A stretch of DNA of 64,000 bases from NCBI GenBank assembly GCA_928212115.1, contig CAKMRJ010005523.1, positions 138,404,525 to 138,468,524 of the forward strand. The letters run 5' to 3'. This stretch comes from Lactuca virosa (taxonomy: Eukaryota > Streptophyta > Magnoliopsida > Asterales > Asteraceae). This document shows positions 11,584 through 25,620 of this stretch, piece after piece. Below the pieces are notes generated by a model. The model had not been told where the DNA came from. It saw only the letters and a program-made list of their open reading frames with translations, and ran no database searches. Positions within the stretch are counted from its first letter, which is position 1, and the number at the start of each line of letters is the position of its first letter. The position numbers were made by a program, and so were the translations under genes.

Positions 11584-11906
11584 TGGGTTTAGCCCAACCT
11601 AAGGAATCATGGATCATTGGCCCACACCATAAGAATGAATGATTTACCAAATCAACCCCTTATATTTAATTAGTCTTTTTTTATCACAAAATTAATTCCA
11701 AATTAATTCTTGATCAATACTAATTAAATAATATGATTTCATATTAATATAATAGAACTTATAATATATTAAAAAATCATAAATAACCTCTTCTCAATTG
11801 TCTATCCTTCAAATTGTTCTGGTGCCATGCGACCCAAATGGACCATGCTACTCTCGTGTCAAGTACATATCAATTATACTTATGGGCTTAGACACTAAAT
11901 CCAACA
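11584..11906 (-). repeat. Copia LTR fragment
   Basis: Read on the minus strand it starts TGTTGGATTTAG and follows the copia LTRs at 56422 and 63565: CTTGAC, GCATGGTCCATTTGGGT, TTTAATATATTATAAGTT, ATTAATATNAAATCAT, GACTAATTAAAT and GTGGGC occur in the same order. It is cut by the gypsy-1 LTR at 11583. The start abuts gypsy-2 integrase sequence, so this copia copy had inserted into gypsy-2 (expected duplication GTTAC at 11907-11911). Confidence 0.75.
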
Positions 11907-12195
11907 GTTACCACCAGAGCTCAATAATGTACACGCTGTCTTTCATGTGTCAAACCTGAAGAAATGCCTATCTGACGATACTCTCGTTGTCTCACTTGAT
12001 GAGATTGAGGTGAATGAAAATCTCTATTTTATCGAGGAACCCATGGAAATAATGGATAGGGAGGTGAAACGAACAAAGCAAAGTCGCATTCCCATTATAA
12101 AGGTCCGATGGAGTGCCAAACGAGGACTTGAGTTCACCTGGAAACATGAAGGCCATATGAAACAAAAGTATCCACACCTCTTTCCTAGTTCTTGA
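11907..12195 (+). pseudogene. C-terminal end of gypsy integrase (gypsy-2)
   Basis: In frame: LPPELNNVHAVFHVSNLKKC, then LDEIEVNENLYFIEEPMEIM, VKRTKQSRIPIIKVRWS and EFTWKHEGHMKQKYPHLF to a stop at 12193-12195. This is the characteristic tail of a plant Ty3/gypsy integrase (HVSNLKKC motif followed by a chromodomain-like Trp-rich segment). Everything upstream is missing because the copia LTR and gypsy-1 interrupt it. A polypurine tract and LTR follow at the expected distance. Confidence 0.9.
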
Positions 12196-12235
12196 GGGCC
12201 CGCTATAGAACTAATTTCGGGACGAAATTCCTTCT

Positions 12236-12248
12236 AACGGGGGGATGA
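12236..12248 (+). other. Polypurine tract of gypsy-2
   Basis: AACGGGGGGATGA lies immediately before the LTR start TGTCACAAC, shortly after the integrase stop. Confidence 0.75.
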
Positions 12249-14953
12249 TGTCACAACTAGAAAACTTAGGGCCAAGACTTTATTCATGTGCAAACAAATT
12301 CTCTATGTAACCTTGTTGAAATGGATTATTGTAAATTCAAAAGGGCAATATTGTATGAGTGCTTATATGCTTACACTTAGAATCAAGTTGTGATAGCCTC
12401 TTATAAGCCCAAGCTTAATCTAATAGCTAAACAAAAAAAACAATATTTAGGCCTTTGCTTAGAGTTCTCGGCCCAAATACCCCATTTGATCGAAAACCCA
12501 TCCAAATGGATCATATTGAACCCGAAAACCCACACCGCAAGGACCGAAAACCCTAAGGAGGGGTGTTTTCGGCCAACTTAAAACCGAAAACCCCTCCCTT
12601 CAATTAAAGAAATTGGTGTTAGGTGCTAAACCCAAGATTTGACCAAGCAATTGCCACCTCATTACTTTACATTGTATTACTCTCCATATTTCCACACCAT
12701 GCATGCTTCTAACCAACAAGTTTCCATACATGGCACTCTAATAACCAACAAACCTCGACATATGACACTACATTTCCCACCAAACAACTAGGAAGCATGA
12801 CACCCTCTCCATTTAAGGGGGGGTTCGGCCGAAGAGACACCCACACACACACCAAAAACACTTCCACTCATTTTACTCTCTAATTTCTCTCATCTATCCT
12901 CTCCAAAAAACATGTGCATCTTCAAGGGGTGTTTTACTTCAAGAAAATCCTAGTAAATTGGTGAACATTTCGTGTGTCTCTTGTACTTCAAAACATCTTT
13001 ATGTTAAAAACTCCATGTTTACACACACTTTCGTGTGTTATATCCTTAGAGCACTTGCAATTTAGAGAATCTCCTCAAGTTTGTGCAAGGCTAGGCTCGA
13101 TATCTCTTCATTTCCTTCCTACCACACACGAAATAACCAATTTGAGCTTCATACCCCCAAGTTTTCATGTTTTTCATGCTTTTCGGGAGGGGGGGGGATA
13201 CAAGTCAAATTTCGTTTACCCAATGAATATTTGCATGCACCAACTTGTTTGTGAGTTAAAATGTACATGGAATGTTAACGATTATCATACATATGTTCAT
13301 AAAAATTGTGATATATATGGTCTATGTAAGTCTAATTGTGTTTGTCCTTTGGACATTTGCATGCACCATGGTTAAATGTTGAATATGGAACAAGTTCATG
13401 TATAAAGAGTAGATACTACTTGCTTACTACCTAAAAATCGAGATATAGATGGTTATTATCATTTTTATAACACAAAAATCATGTTTATGGGTTGGTATGC
13501 ATAAATATAACAAAAACTTACTTTTATATATATTTAGCTCCGAATATGTTGATCTTTGGATGTTTACTTGTTTTACTTTTACAAGTTTAAAATTTGTATA
13601 AGTATAATAATGTTGAGGACATCATGTGGTTTTATAAAAAAAATCGTGGTTTACTAAAGATGACCAAAACAAACTATTTTGTGTTACGAAATTCCAACCG
13701 GAAAAATATGAGATGTGCAAAAACTACAAATTTTTGGATATTTGTGCTAAAAATATAATTTTCTAGAAAATATAGTCCTAATTATGTCGTCACGATTTTT
13801 GATGGTTAAAAACCCAAGAATATTATGTTATATTTTTGCAAATACATGTTACTAGTTGACATAATTAATGTTGGCTATTTATGTAAAGTTTTATAAATAG
13901 TTAACACAAAAGTTTACAAAACAAACTGTTGACAGGATAGTTTGCATGTCATAAAACACATGTCATAAAACGTATGTCATGAAACGTATAAAACGCATGT
14001 TGTAAACCGCATCTCATGAAACTCGTAAACCGCAAGTCATGAAACTCGTAAAACGCGTGTCATAAAACATATGTCATAGATTTTTACATAGTGACATCAT
14101 TTCATTATATAGTCAAAGGGAGTCGTAGTTCGCGTAAATCCGTTAATGCTCTAGTGAGACGTTCACTTCACCGTACGTACTTAGCATACATTTTAAGTCC
14201 TACATTATTACCAGAGTCTTCTGGAGGGAGAGCGAGATAGTTGTGTATAGATCTATACGGGGACTGACAACCCCACTCCTCAACTGATCGCTACAGCTAG
14301 ACGGGCCAGTCTAGGGTGACAAATATCTTACCGATTCCGACGCCTGAAGAACGTCGTACAAGAATAACAGTCATATTTAGCATGGTTATAATAACTCACT
14401 TAGGGATTAACAATATTATCTTGGTTTACGGGAAGCTTACACTTCATTGGTTTTATTAGAATATAAAACTTCATATCATTTTCAGTACACAATTACTCAC
14501 ATTTCTGGTCTTGGGGTATTAAGACTACAAGTTTACTTATAAGAAAATATTGGATTTTCTTGGAACATACATACACTATCATTTTAGAAGGAAAGATACA
14601 AGAGTCATACATACATTTTCATTAATTTTGAATATAAGACTAACAATACAGTGTAAAGAAAATATCGGATTTTTTGAAAGTTTGCAAAAACCATTTTAAA
14701 CAGTTACAAATCCATTTTCATATAAAAATACTTATGAACTCACCAACTTTATAGTTGACGCATTATGGAATTTTACTTTTTGTCACTTTTGTGTAACTTA
14801 TGAACAGGTACAATATATAAACTATGTAAGTTTGTATTCTCAATGTATGTCACTTGGGTTGCTATGTTTCATTTATATTCGACTGTTAGGATACTATAAT
14901 ATGACGTCATCCACCCCCGGACGTTTCCGCCGTACTGGTTCGGAAGTGTGACA
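12249..14953 (+). repeat. 3' LTR of gypsy-2, about 2.7 kb
   Basis: Starts TGTCACAACTAG after the polypurine tract and ends TTCGGAAGTGTGACA. A TATA-like CCATTTAAG lies near 12810 followed by a C/A-rich leader. The end region is related, in reverse orientation, to the start of the gypsy-3 LTR (CACACNNCCG...GGCGGAA), and both share a CCCGTATAGAT/ATCTATACGGG segment (near 14250 and 43855), so gypsy-2 and gypsy-3 are sister families. The right flank is the AT-rich array; 14954-14958 (CATTC) is the expected target copy. Confidence 0.85.
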
Positions 14954-16925
14954 CATTCAATGATTTTATTTAATAAGACCATTCAGTAGTTATCTTGATT
15001 GCTGATGTAAGTTCTAGAATTGAAAATATTTAAATAAATATGCAACTACGGATTCTTATTAACATTATTAATGACTATTGATTTGTTAGCTTTCATGAAA
15101 GCTAACAGATGACAAATCAGCAATTCTAATATTAAGAACTACTGATTCTAAAATTATCTTAACTATTGATACTTCAATGATAATCAGCAGTTCAATATAA
15201 TAATAATAACAATATTATATATATTAGCTTTCATGAAAGCTTACATATCACAAATCAGCAATTCTGATAGTTTCAAATCAACAATTCTAATATGAAGAAT
15301 TTCTGATTCTAAAACTATCTTAACTGCTAATACGTAAATGATAATCAATAGTTCTCTATAATGCATTCATTCATTTTATTTAATAAAAGCATGGTTTTTG
15401 AAATGTAGTTAAAGTGAGCAACTTATCTTAACTGCTGATGTAAGGTATAAAATTGAAAATATTTAAATTAAGATACAACTGCAGATTCTAATTAAAAATA
15501 TTAATAATTGCTTTCTTGAAAGCTTACAAATCACAAATAAGCAGTTTTGATAGTTTACAAATCAGCAATTCTTAAGAACTGATGATTCTAAAACTATCTT
15601 ACCTGCTGATAGTTAAATGATAATCAGCAGTTCTCTATAACGCATTCAATGATTTTATTTAATAAAAGCATGACTTTAGAAATGTGGTTAAAGTCAGCAG
15701 CTTATCTTAACTGGTGATAGAAGTTCTAGAATTGAAAATATTTAAATAAATATACAACTACAAATTCTTATTAATAATATTAATAACTGCTGATTTGTTA
15801 GATTTCATGAAAGCTTACAGATCACAAATCAGCAGTTCTGATAATTTACAAATCAGCAATTCTAATATTAACAACTGTTGATTCTAAAACTATCTTAACT
15901 GCTGATACATAAATAATAATCAACAGTTTTGTATAATGCATTCACTGATTTTATTTAATAAAAACATGATTTTAATAATATTAATAACAGTATTAATAAC
16001 TATTTATTTCTTATCTTTCATGAAATCTTATAGATCACAAATGAGCAGTTTTGATAGTTTACAAGTCTTCAATTCTTAGTAACTATTGATTCTAAAACTA
16101 TCTTAACTGCTTATAGTTAAAAAATAATCAACAATTTTATATAATGCATTTATGATTTTATTTAATAAAAGAATGACTTCAGAAATATGGTTAAAGTCAG
16201 CAGCTTATCTTGACTGCTGGTGTAAGTTCTAGAATTTAAAATATTTAAATAAATATACAAATGCGGATTTTATTAACAATATTTATAACTATTGATTCTA
16301 AAACTATCTTATCTGCTAATAGTTAAATAATAATCAGCAGTTCTCCATAATATTAATAGCAATATTGATAACTACTGATTTGTTAGCTTTCACGATAATC
16401 AACAGTTCTATATAACGCATTCAGTAGTTATCTTGATTGTTGTTGTAAGTTCTAGAATTGAAAATATTTAAATAAATATGCAACTGCGGAGTCTTATTAA
16501 CATTATTAATAACTGCTGATTTGTTATCTTTCATGAAAGTTACAGATCATAAATCAATAATTCAATATTAACAACTGCTAATATAAAACTATCTTAACTG
16601 TTGATACTTAAATAATAATCAACAGTTCTCTATAATATTAATAACAATATTAGATGTTAGCTTTCATGAAAGCTTACAGATCACAAATCAGCATTTCTGA
16701 TAGTTAAAAATCAGCAATTCTTAAGAAATGATGATTCTAAAACTATCTTACCTGCTGATAGTTAAATGATAATCAACAGTTCTCTATAATGCATTCAATG
16801 ATTTTATTTAATAAAAGCATGACTGTAGAAATGTAGTTAAAGTAGCAGCTTATCTTGACTACCAATGTAAGTTCTAGAATTGAAAATATTTAAATAAATA
16901 TACAACTGTAGATTCTTATTAACAA
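14954..16925. repeat. AT-rich tandem-repeat array, part 1
   Basis: Degenerate tandem repeats with recurring landmarks: GATTTTATTTAATAA (near 14961, 15372, 15650, 15947, 16153, 16798), AAGTTCTAGAATTGAAAATAT, the palindrome AGCTTTCATGAAAGCT, and ACTGCTGATT or its complement AATCAGCAGTT. Spacing of the first landmark varies from about 205 to 645 bases, so units carry internal deletions and duplications rather than a fixed period. No coding content. The array is interrupted at 16925/28915 by Helitron-like elements and at 29331/37284 by an LTR element, and resumes in register each time. Confidence 0.8.
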
Positions 16926-17583
16926 CTAGGCGAATCCCCGCGCGTTGCTCGAGAATACAATTATATAGTTAAAATAATAACTTTTACCAAATTATTATTT
17001 AATATTTCTACTTTGAAACAAAATGTTAGTTGTAAAGCAAACATATAGTTAACATATTAGTTTTTTAAACATTATAGTTTTAATTTTTAAGTCATTGTGG
17101 TATATACAATTATTTGATAATTTTATAAACCGTTTAAAATTATGTAAATTATATATCAAACGAATGATAATATAACGGGTAACAAAATGAATGAACAAAA
17201 ATGTGAACTACAACTTTTAGTAACATAAAAATTGAAAAACATCCATTATAACATTTGTATTAAAAGAGATATATATATACAACGAATAATAAAAATTATA
17301 AAAAATAAACACTACAACTTTTAATAACATAAAAACACTAAAACATCTATTATAACATTTATATTAACTCTTCATATTCAAATCACAAATCTCTTCAAAT
17401 ACATTAATGTTTTTAATGACAGAAAATTTACAACCTTATATAATAAAGGAAATAAAAAGTTATTAGTTATTACTAATTAATAATCATAAGTTAAAAACTC
17501 TTGAGTTGTAACAAATAAATATGCATAAATTAGAAACTCTTGAGTTTCAAATAAATGCGGTACTTGGAAATGTGTATTTATTA

Positions 17584-17584
<1 letters not shown>

Positions 17585-17621
<37 letters not shown>
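17585..17621. repeat. (ATT)n microsatellite
   Basis: Uninterrupted ATT repeats inside Helitron-like element A; the homologous position in element C also carries a run, so it predates their divergence. Confidence 0.95.
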
Positions 17622-17623
<2 letters not shown>

Positions 17624-18758
17624 TCGTCTAAATAATTGGTTTTGATGCATCATTTTAATCCCTTCAATTATTAAACATAAAGATATTTAATTATAAATTT
17701 ATAACATACATAGGTGCATATACAACAAATCACATATAATATATATTTTCGTAAATGTCATATGTAATTCTTGTCGTAGTAATATGGATAAATTACTTTC
17801 ATATGAAGAACATATCATGATAATTTAATCATAATTACATATCAAATGTTAAAAATTATGTTATCTTTTAAATATTGTCTTGTAAATATGTTGTGTAGGA
17901 TAACCCAACAAAAAAAATAATAGAAAATAAAAATAATCAAAATAGAAAAACTACAATCAAATAAATAAGAACATTTGGTGATTGAATATATAAATAAAAA
18001 TGTTACATAAATATACATTTAAATCAAAAGAAAAAACTAACATTCGTCTACTTTGCTCAAACAAAAAAACCTATATTCGTTTTCTGAATCTTCTTTCTTC
18101 ATTTAACATCATTCAGCCATAGAAACTTGATGACAATTCTTCACTAATCACATATCACATATAAAGATCAAATGAGAAACTGAATGTAAAGAAAGAATAG
18201 AAAAGCTTCATTTGTTTTGACTAAAAGAAAAAATCATATTACAATTACCATCGATGCGACATAACTCATTTCTTCAAATCATCATATTTGGATCATGAAT
18301 GCTTAAACTATATGCAAACTTTTGAATCATAATATCTTCAACTAAATGACGAGTTTTTGTAAGAAAAATGTACTAATATAACTACATATATAATAAGAGA
18401 ATGCAAAAATATATTGGAAATTTATAAATACTATAAAGGTTATTAATTAAGGGATATAAAAAGTTATGTAGGTTTCAAATCAATTAGGTTTGAGAAAACA
18501 AAATATCCCTAAACATATGATTTTGAATGGTATGGTTTGAGAAAACAAAATATCTCTAAACATATGATTTTGAATTGTCTCATTTATATTATTGGAAAAA
18601 AATATAACACGATTAAACTATGAGTAAAAAATGATACATGCCTCCACAACTTTGACTTGTAGAACTCTTTTACGGACTCCATCACTGCAAATTCGTTCGA
18701 AAAGAATTGTGCCTATCGAAAATTTTCTTTTTCATTTTCTTATGACATCCTTCTTACA

Positions 18759-19158
18759 TGTAAGTGTTTATATAGCATTTTTGGTGTTTAATGTTAAATC
18801 AATTACTTAGAAGACATTTAAAAAGTAATTTAAGAATATGAAAAGACAAAGGAGTTTCAAATCAATGTGGTGCTTAGAAATATAGTCATTTGAAAATATG
18901 AAAAGACAAAGGAGTTTCAAATCAATGTGGTGCTTAGAAAATTGCTTCTATTATAAGATGTAAGAGTTTATATAGCATTTTTGGTGCTTAATGCTAAATC
19001 AATTACTTAGAAGACATTTAAAAAGTCATTTAAGAATATGAAAAGACAAAGGAGTTTCAAATCAATGTGGTGCTTAAAAATTTAGTCATTTGAAAATATG
19101 AAAAGACAAAGGAGTTTCAAATCAATGTGGTGCTTAGAAAAATGCTTCTATTATAAGA
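18759..19158 (-). repeat. 200-bp tandem duplication at the 5' terminus of element A
   Basis: 18759-18958 and 18959-19158 are near-identical, each running from TGTAAG to ATTATAAGAT/A. Each copy itself contains two copies of an AAAGGAGTTTCAAATCAATG segment. The element therefore carries two 5' termini in a row. Confidence 0.85.
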
Positions 19159-19160
19159 TA

Positions 19161-20478
19161 CTAGGCAAATGCCCGCGCGTTGCGCAGAAGCATCTATATA
19201 GCTGAAATCTTTACAAATATATGATTTTTTTTAATATAACAATAATGTTGTTAAATTTGATATAATAATTCGTATACTAAGTTGATATAATATATTGATT
19301 ATTTTGAATTATATGATAATATATATACATCTATTAAAACTACATAATCTCAATCTTTTGAATGACCTCTACCTACGGGTTACTCATGAATACAATTAAA
19401 TATAATATATGGTTTAATGTATTTATACTTGTTGTTATTGTTAATTAATTTTTTAAAATATATTTGTTTGACGTTTTAATTTCGATCATTGTAATTATTT
19501 AAAATATCAAACAATTTTTTTGATTTTAAACATAACAATATAATCATTTATATAGAGTTCTTTTTAACTATTGTTATTGTAAGTTATTTTAAGCTGCTTA
19601 TTTGAAAACTTTTAACGATTATAAAAATATCTTTAAGAAATATTTTCGTTAAATTGATATTACAATTTAGTTTTTTCATTTAGCACTACAATTTATCACT
19701 TTTAACTATCCACAAAATATTCTTTGGGTTTTTTAAGTGGAACTGAAATTTATATTGAAGTTAACCCTGTAATGTTATATTTAAATTAACAATTTAAGTA
19801 TTTTGTCCAAACTGTTCAAAAGTTGTAGCTTTAAACTGATAATTTTTTACATACAACAACATATTAAATCTAATAAATTAAGTAAAATATATTAAAAGTT
19901 AAACACATAACTTTATAAGTAGAAGTAAAAATATTATTTTAATATTGAAATTTAGTTTATTTGTTATTACACTTTAGGTTTGATACTTATTTAACCTTAT
20001 TAACAACTTATAATCATTATTAGAAAGACACTACAATTTGTCACGTTTAACTATTTACAAAATATTCTTTGGGTTGTTTAAGTTGAACTAAAATATATAT
20101 TTAATTTTTGATCATGTAAGGTTATATTTAAATTAACAATTTAAGTATTTTATACAAATTGGTTAAAAGTTGTAGCTTTAAAATGATAATGGTTTACATA
20201 CAACAACATATTAGACCTAATAAATTAAGTATAATATGTTAAAAGTTAAAAACATAACTTTATAAGTAAAAGAAAATATATTCTTTTAATATTGAAATTT
20301 AGTTTATATATGATTACACTTTAGGTTTTATATTTATTTAACCTTATTAACCAACTTATAATCATTATTCGAAATAAATTGAAAAGTCATGGGATATTCA
20401 AATGAATGTGGTGAAAGGAAAAATGAATGGGAGTTTCAAATGAATGTGGTGAAAGAAAAAATGCTTACTTTATAAGTA
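19161..20478 (-). mobile_element. Helitron-like element B (non-autonomous)
   Basis: Its 3' end (minus strand GCGCAACGCGCGGGC...CCTAG) starts at 19161, two bases after element A ends. The 5' end is near 20478 (minus ACTTATAAAGTAAGC), without the ideal TC. Contains two tandem copies of a 345-base segment (about 19684-20028 and 20029-20373). Same family as element F. No ORF. Confidence 0.65.
19684..20373. repeat. 345-bp internal tandem duplication in element B
   Basis: Both copies run CACTACAATTT...TTTAACTAT, TACATACAACAACATATTA, CATAACTTTATAAGTA and ATCATTATTAGAAAG-like segments in the same order, offset by 345 bases. Element F has the same duplication at offset 346, so it predates the split of B and F. 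Confidence 0.8.
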
Positions 20479-20480
20479 TA

Positions 20481-21140
20481 CTAGGCGAATCCCCGCGCGT
20501 TGTGCGAGAATAGAAATATATAGTTAAAATAATAACTTTTACCAAATTATTATTTAATATTTCTACTTTGAAACAAAATGTTAGTAGTAAAGCAAACGTA
20601 TAGTTAACATATTAGTTTTATTAAACTTTATAGTTTAATTTTTAAGTCATTGTGATATATACAATTATTTGATAATTTTATAAACCATTTACAATTGTGT
20701 AAATTATATATCAAATGAATGATAATATAATGGGTAACAAAACGTATGAACAAAAATATGAACTGCAACTTTTATTAACATAAAAATAGAAAAACATCTA
20801 TTATAATATTTGTATTAAAAAGGATATATATACAACGAATAATAAAAAATATGAAAAATAAACACCATAACTTTTAATAACATAAAAACACTAAAACATC
20901 TATTGTAACATTTATATTAACTCTTTATATTTAAATCACAAATCTCTTCAAATACATTAATGTTTTAATGAGCAAAACTTTACAACCTTATAAAAGAAAA
21001 GAAAATAAAAAGTTATTAGTGGTTACTAATTAATAATCATAAGTTAAAAACTCTTAAGTTGTAACTAATAAATATACATAAATTAGAAAACTCTTGAGTT
21101 GTAATGTGAGTTTCAAATGAATGCGGTACTTGGAAATGTA

Positions 21141-21188
<48 letters not shown>

Positions 21189-22633
21189 TCGTCTAAATAA
21201 TTGGTTTTGATGCATCATTTTAATCCCTTCAATTATTAAACATAAAGATATTTAATTATAAATTTATAACATACATAGGTGCATATACATGTTAAACAAA
21301 TCACATATAATATATATATTTTCGTAAATGTCATATGTAATTTTTGTCGTAGTAATATAGATAAATTACTTTCATATGAAGAACATATCATGATAAGTCT
21401 ATCATAATTACATATCAAATGTTCAAAGTTATATTATCTTTTAAAAATTATCTTTTAAATATGTTGTGTAGGATAACGCAACAAAAAAATAATAGAAAAT
21501 AAACATAATCAAAATAGAAAAACTACAATCAAATAAATAAGAGCATTGGGTGGTTGAATATATATAAATAAAGATGTTACATAAACATACATTTAAATCA
21601 AAAGAAAAAACTAACATTCGTCAACTTTGCTCAAACAAAAAAACCATTTCTTCATTCTATGAATCTTCTTTCTTCATTTAACACCATTCAACCATAGAAA
21701 CTTCATGACAATTCTTCACTAACCTGCAATCAATATATTTTTCTTGAAAAAGAAGAATTAGGAATATATTTCAAGCAAAACATTGTGTTTGGAGAGTCAC
21801 ATTCAAGATTGAGTAATACACACAAATCACATATAAAGATTAAATGAGAAACTGAATATAAAGAAAAAATAGAAAAGCTTCATTTGTTTTGGTTGAAAGA
21901 AAAAATCATATTACAATTACCATCGATGCGACATAACCCATTTCTTCAAATCATCATATTTGGATCGTGAATGCTTCAACTATATGAAAACTTTTGAATC
22001 ACAATATCTTCAACCAAATGACGACTTTTTGTAAGAAAAATGTACTAATATAACTACATATATAATAAGAGAATGCAAAAAAATTATTGGAAATTTATAA
22101 ATACTATAAATGGTTTTAATTAAGGAATATAAAAAGTTATGTAGGTTTCAAATCAATATGGTTTGAGAAAACAAAATATCTCTAAACATATGATTTTGAA
22201 TGGTCTTATTTATATTACTGGAAAAAAATATAACACGATCAAATTATGAGTAAAAAATGATACATTCATCCACAACCTTAACTTGTAGAGCTCTTTTAAG
22301 GACTCTATCACTGCAAATACGTTCTAAAAAAGAATTGTGCCTATTGAAAAATTTTCTTTTCATTTTCTTATGACATCCTTCTTACATGTAAGATTTTATA
22401 TAACACAAAAGACACAAAAGATTGGCCTTTTTATAGTAAACTTTTCACTAAATGCTAATTAAACATAATATAAGTTATAAAATTTTTGAGTGTTAAATCA
22501 TAATTAAGAAAACTTTTGAGTTGCATTAGTTAAAAAAGGGGGTTTCAAATGAATGTGGTTTGAGGAAGTTAAAAAAGGGGGTTTCAAATGCATGAGATTC
22601 AAGAAAAAATGCTAGCTTTATAAGTATGTATGA
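20481..22633 (-). mobile_element. Helitron-like element C (non-autonomous)
   Basis: 3' end at 20481 (minus CACAACGCGCGGGGATTCGCCTAG, read in two parts) abuts element B. Body matches element A (TAGTTAAAATAATAACTTTT, TTTGAAACAAAATGTTAG, ATT microsatellite at 21144-21186), but its 5' terminal part instead matches elements D/E (GGGGGTTTCAAATG, ATGCTAGCTTTATAAGTATG). It also carries about 100 bases near 21724-21825 not seen in A. It looks like a chimera of two families. Confidence 0.6.
21144..21186. repeat. (ATT)n microsatellite
   Basis: ATT run in element C, homologous to that in element A. Confidence 0.95.
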
Positions 22634-24033
<1,400 letters not shown>

Positions 24034-24035
24034 TA

Positions 24036-24997
24036 CTAGGCGTAACCTTAAGTAGTTAAAATAATTATGGGAAAAAATAGAAATATGTTGAAATTTACGT
24101 TTTTAGTCATGTTTTGGGCATTAACCGAATTATCAAATAACATAAAATCCATCAACTTATATTTTGATACTATCTAATATAGTTCATACCTTATAAACTT
24201 TACTTTTACTTTTATAATATCCAATATATATTATAAGTTTTTGTATAACATTAATATAATCTACTTTTCTTATGTCCGATAATATTTTATTGGATAAAAT
24301 AAGAAATAAGTTGTTTTGAATGAGCTATTAATAAACAATATTGAACTAATAAACTTTGTATTACACTATTTATATTACACCAAAACATCCAAGGTTTTGT
24401 ATATGAACTTTCAAATATTAAACATTGAAATTAAGAATGAAGTCATACAAAATATATCATTATACATAAATGTCATCAAGAGTTTTAAAATAAGTCGATT
24501 AGTAAATATGATATTTAATTTTAATTACATATTTTGCAAGGCGTAGGTTTGACTTTATGTTGGTGCGCCGAGAATCCTCTTCCTTAATTTGTACCTAAGA
24601 AATTAAGGTGAATAGGAATATAAAGTCGATATTACTTAGCATTAATATAAATAATTAAAAAGGGTATGTGGATCTCCTACCACCGGTTAAAGACAACATA
24701 CATCTCTAGTGGTATCGATTCATATGTGAAATTGAAGTAGTCATTCTATGTACACATTGTATTCTAATTACATAAACAAACATGAGTAACCAAACATAAA
24801 AATGTTATCTTTATGAAGGAAAATATTTTAGTTAACTAACAAATTAAATAATATAAGTTTAAGAATTAGGAGTTTCAAAACATTAATATTTTTATTAATC
24901 AATCAATTAAGTAACACATGTTGAAATTTTTACAGTCATTATTAAAAAGCATTTGAAATATTAGATTTTAAATGAATTTTGATTGAAGTGTTTTGAC

Positions 24998-25055
<58 letters not shown>

Positions 25056-25620
25056 AGAGAGAGATGGAAAGTATAACATATGTATGAGTTTTAATTAATT
25101 ATCTTTTTGAAACGGTACAATTACAAAACAAAAAAACATATTTAAAATATTTAATTAAATATTTTCGACATCACCCTATATAACATATGATCAATATATT
25201 AACGATTAAACCACAATATACAACGATTGTATTACAATAATCCAAAAACGAAGAAAATATAAAAACGAATTAGTATAACAAACTTATAAATTAAAAGCTC
25301 TAATATAATAGCATATCTCCAAAAGTGGTCATAAGACCTCAACCCAACACAAAAACCTTTCAGTTTGTTTTCTTTCTGAAATTTGTATATGATTTGTATG
25401 CATGTCTTCCCAAAAGATTGGCATTTTTATAGTAAACTTTTCACTAAATGCTAATTAAACATAATATAAGTTATCAAACTTTTGAGTGTTAAATCATAAT
25501 TAAGAAAACTTTTGAGTTGCATTAGTTAAAAAAAGGGTTTCAAATGAATGTGGTTTGAGGAACTTAAAAAAGGGGGTTTCAAATGCATGAGATTCAAGAA
25601 AAAATGTTAGCTTTATAAGT
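24036..25620 (-). mobile_element. Helitron-like element E, 3' hairpin missing
   Basis: Near-duplicate of element D. Its 3' end at 24036 reads (plus) CTAGGCGTAACC then directly TTAAGTAGTT, so the about 23 bases that hold the GC-rich hairpin in D are gone. It abuts D with only TA between. It has an extra stretch at about 24600-24880 absent from D. The 5' end resembles that of C (AGCTTTATAAGTATGTATGA). TA microsatellite at 25000-25052. Confidence 0.6.
25000..25052. repeat. (TA)n microsatellite
   Basis: TA dinucleotide run within element E. Confidence 0.95.

Larger units (their letters stand above)
16926..19158 (-). mobile_element. Helitron-like element A (non-autonomous)
   Basis: On the minus strand it begins TCTTATAATAGAAGC and ends with a GC-rich hairpin region followed by GATTCGCCTAG, inserted between A (16925) and T (19159). 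TC start, CTAG (CTRR) end, 3' hairpin and A|T target are the Helitron hallmarks. No RepHel ORF. Contains an ATT microsatellite at 17585-17621. Its last 400 bases are a 200-base tandem duplication. Interior is clearly the same sequence as element C. Confidence 0.75.

Noticed and set aside
12974..13375. 133-codon frame in the gypsy-2 LTR
   Set aside because: It lies inside the LTR downstream of the TATA-like box; low-complexity and Cys/His-rich by chance, without a recognisable domain.
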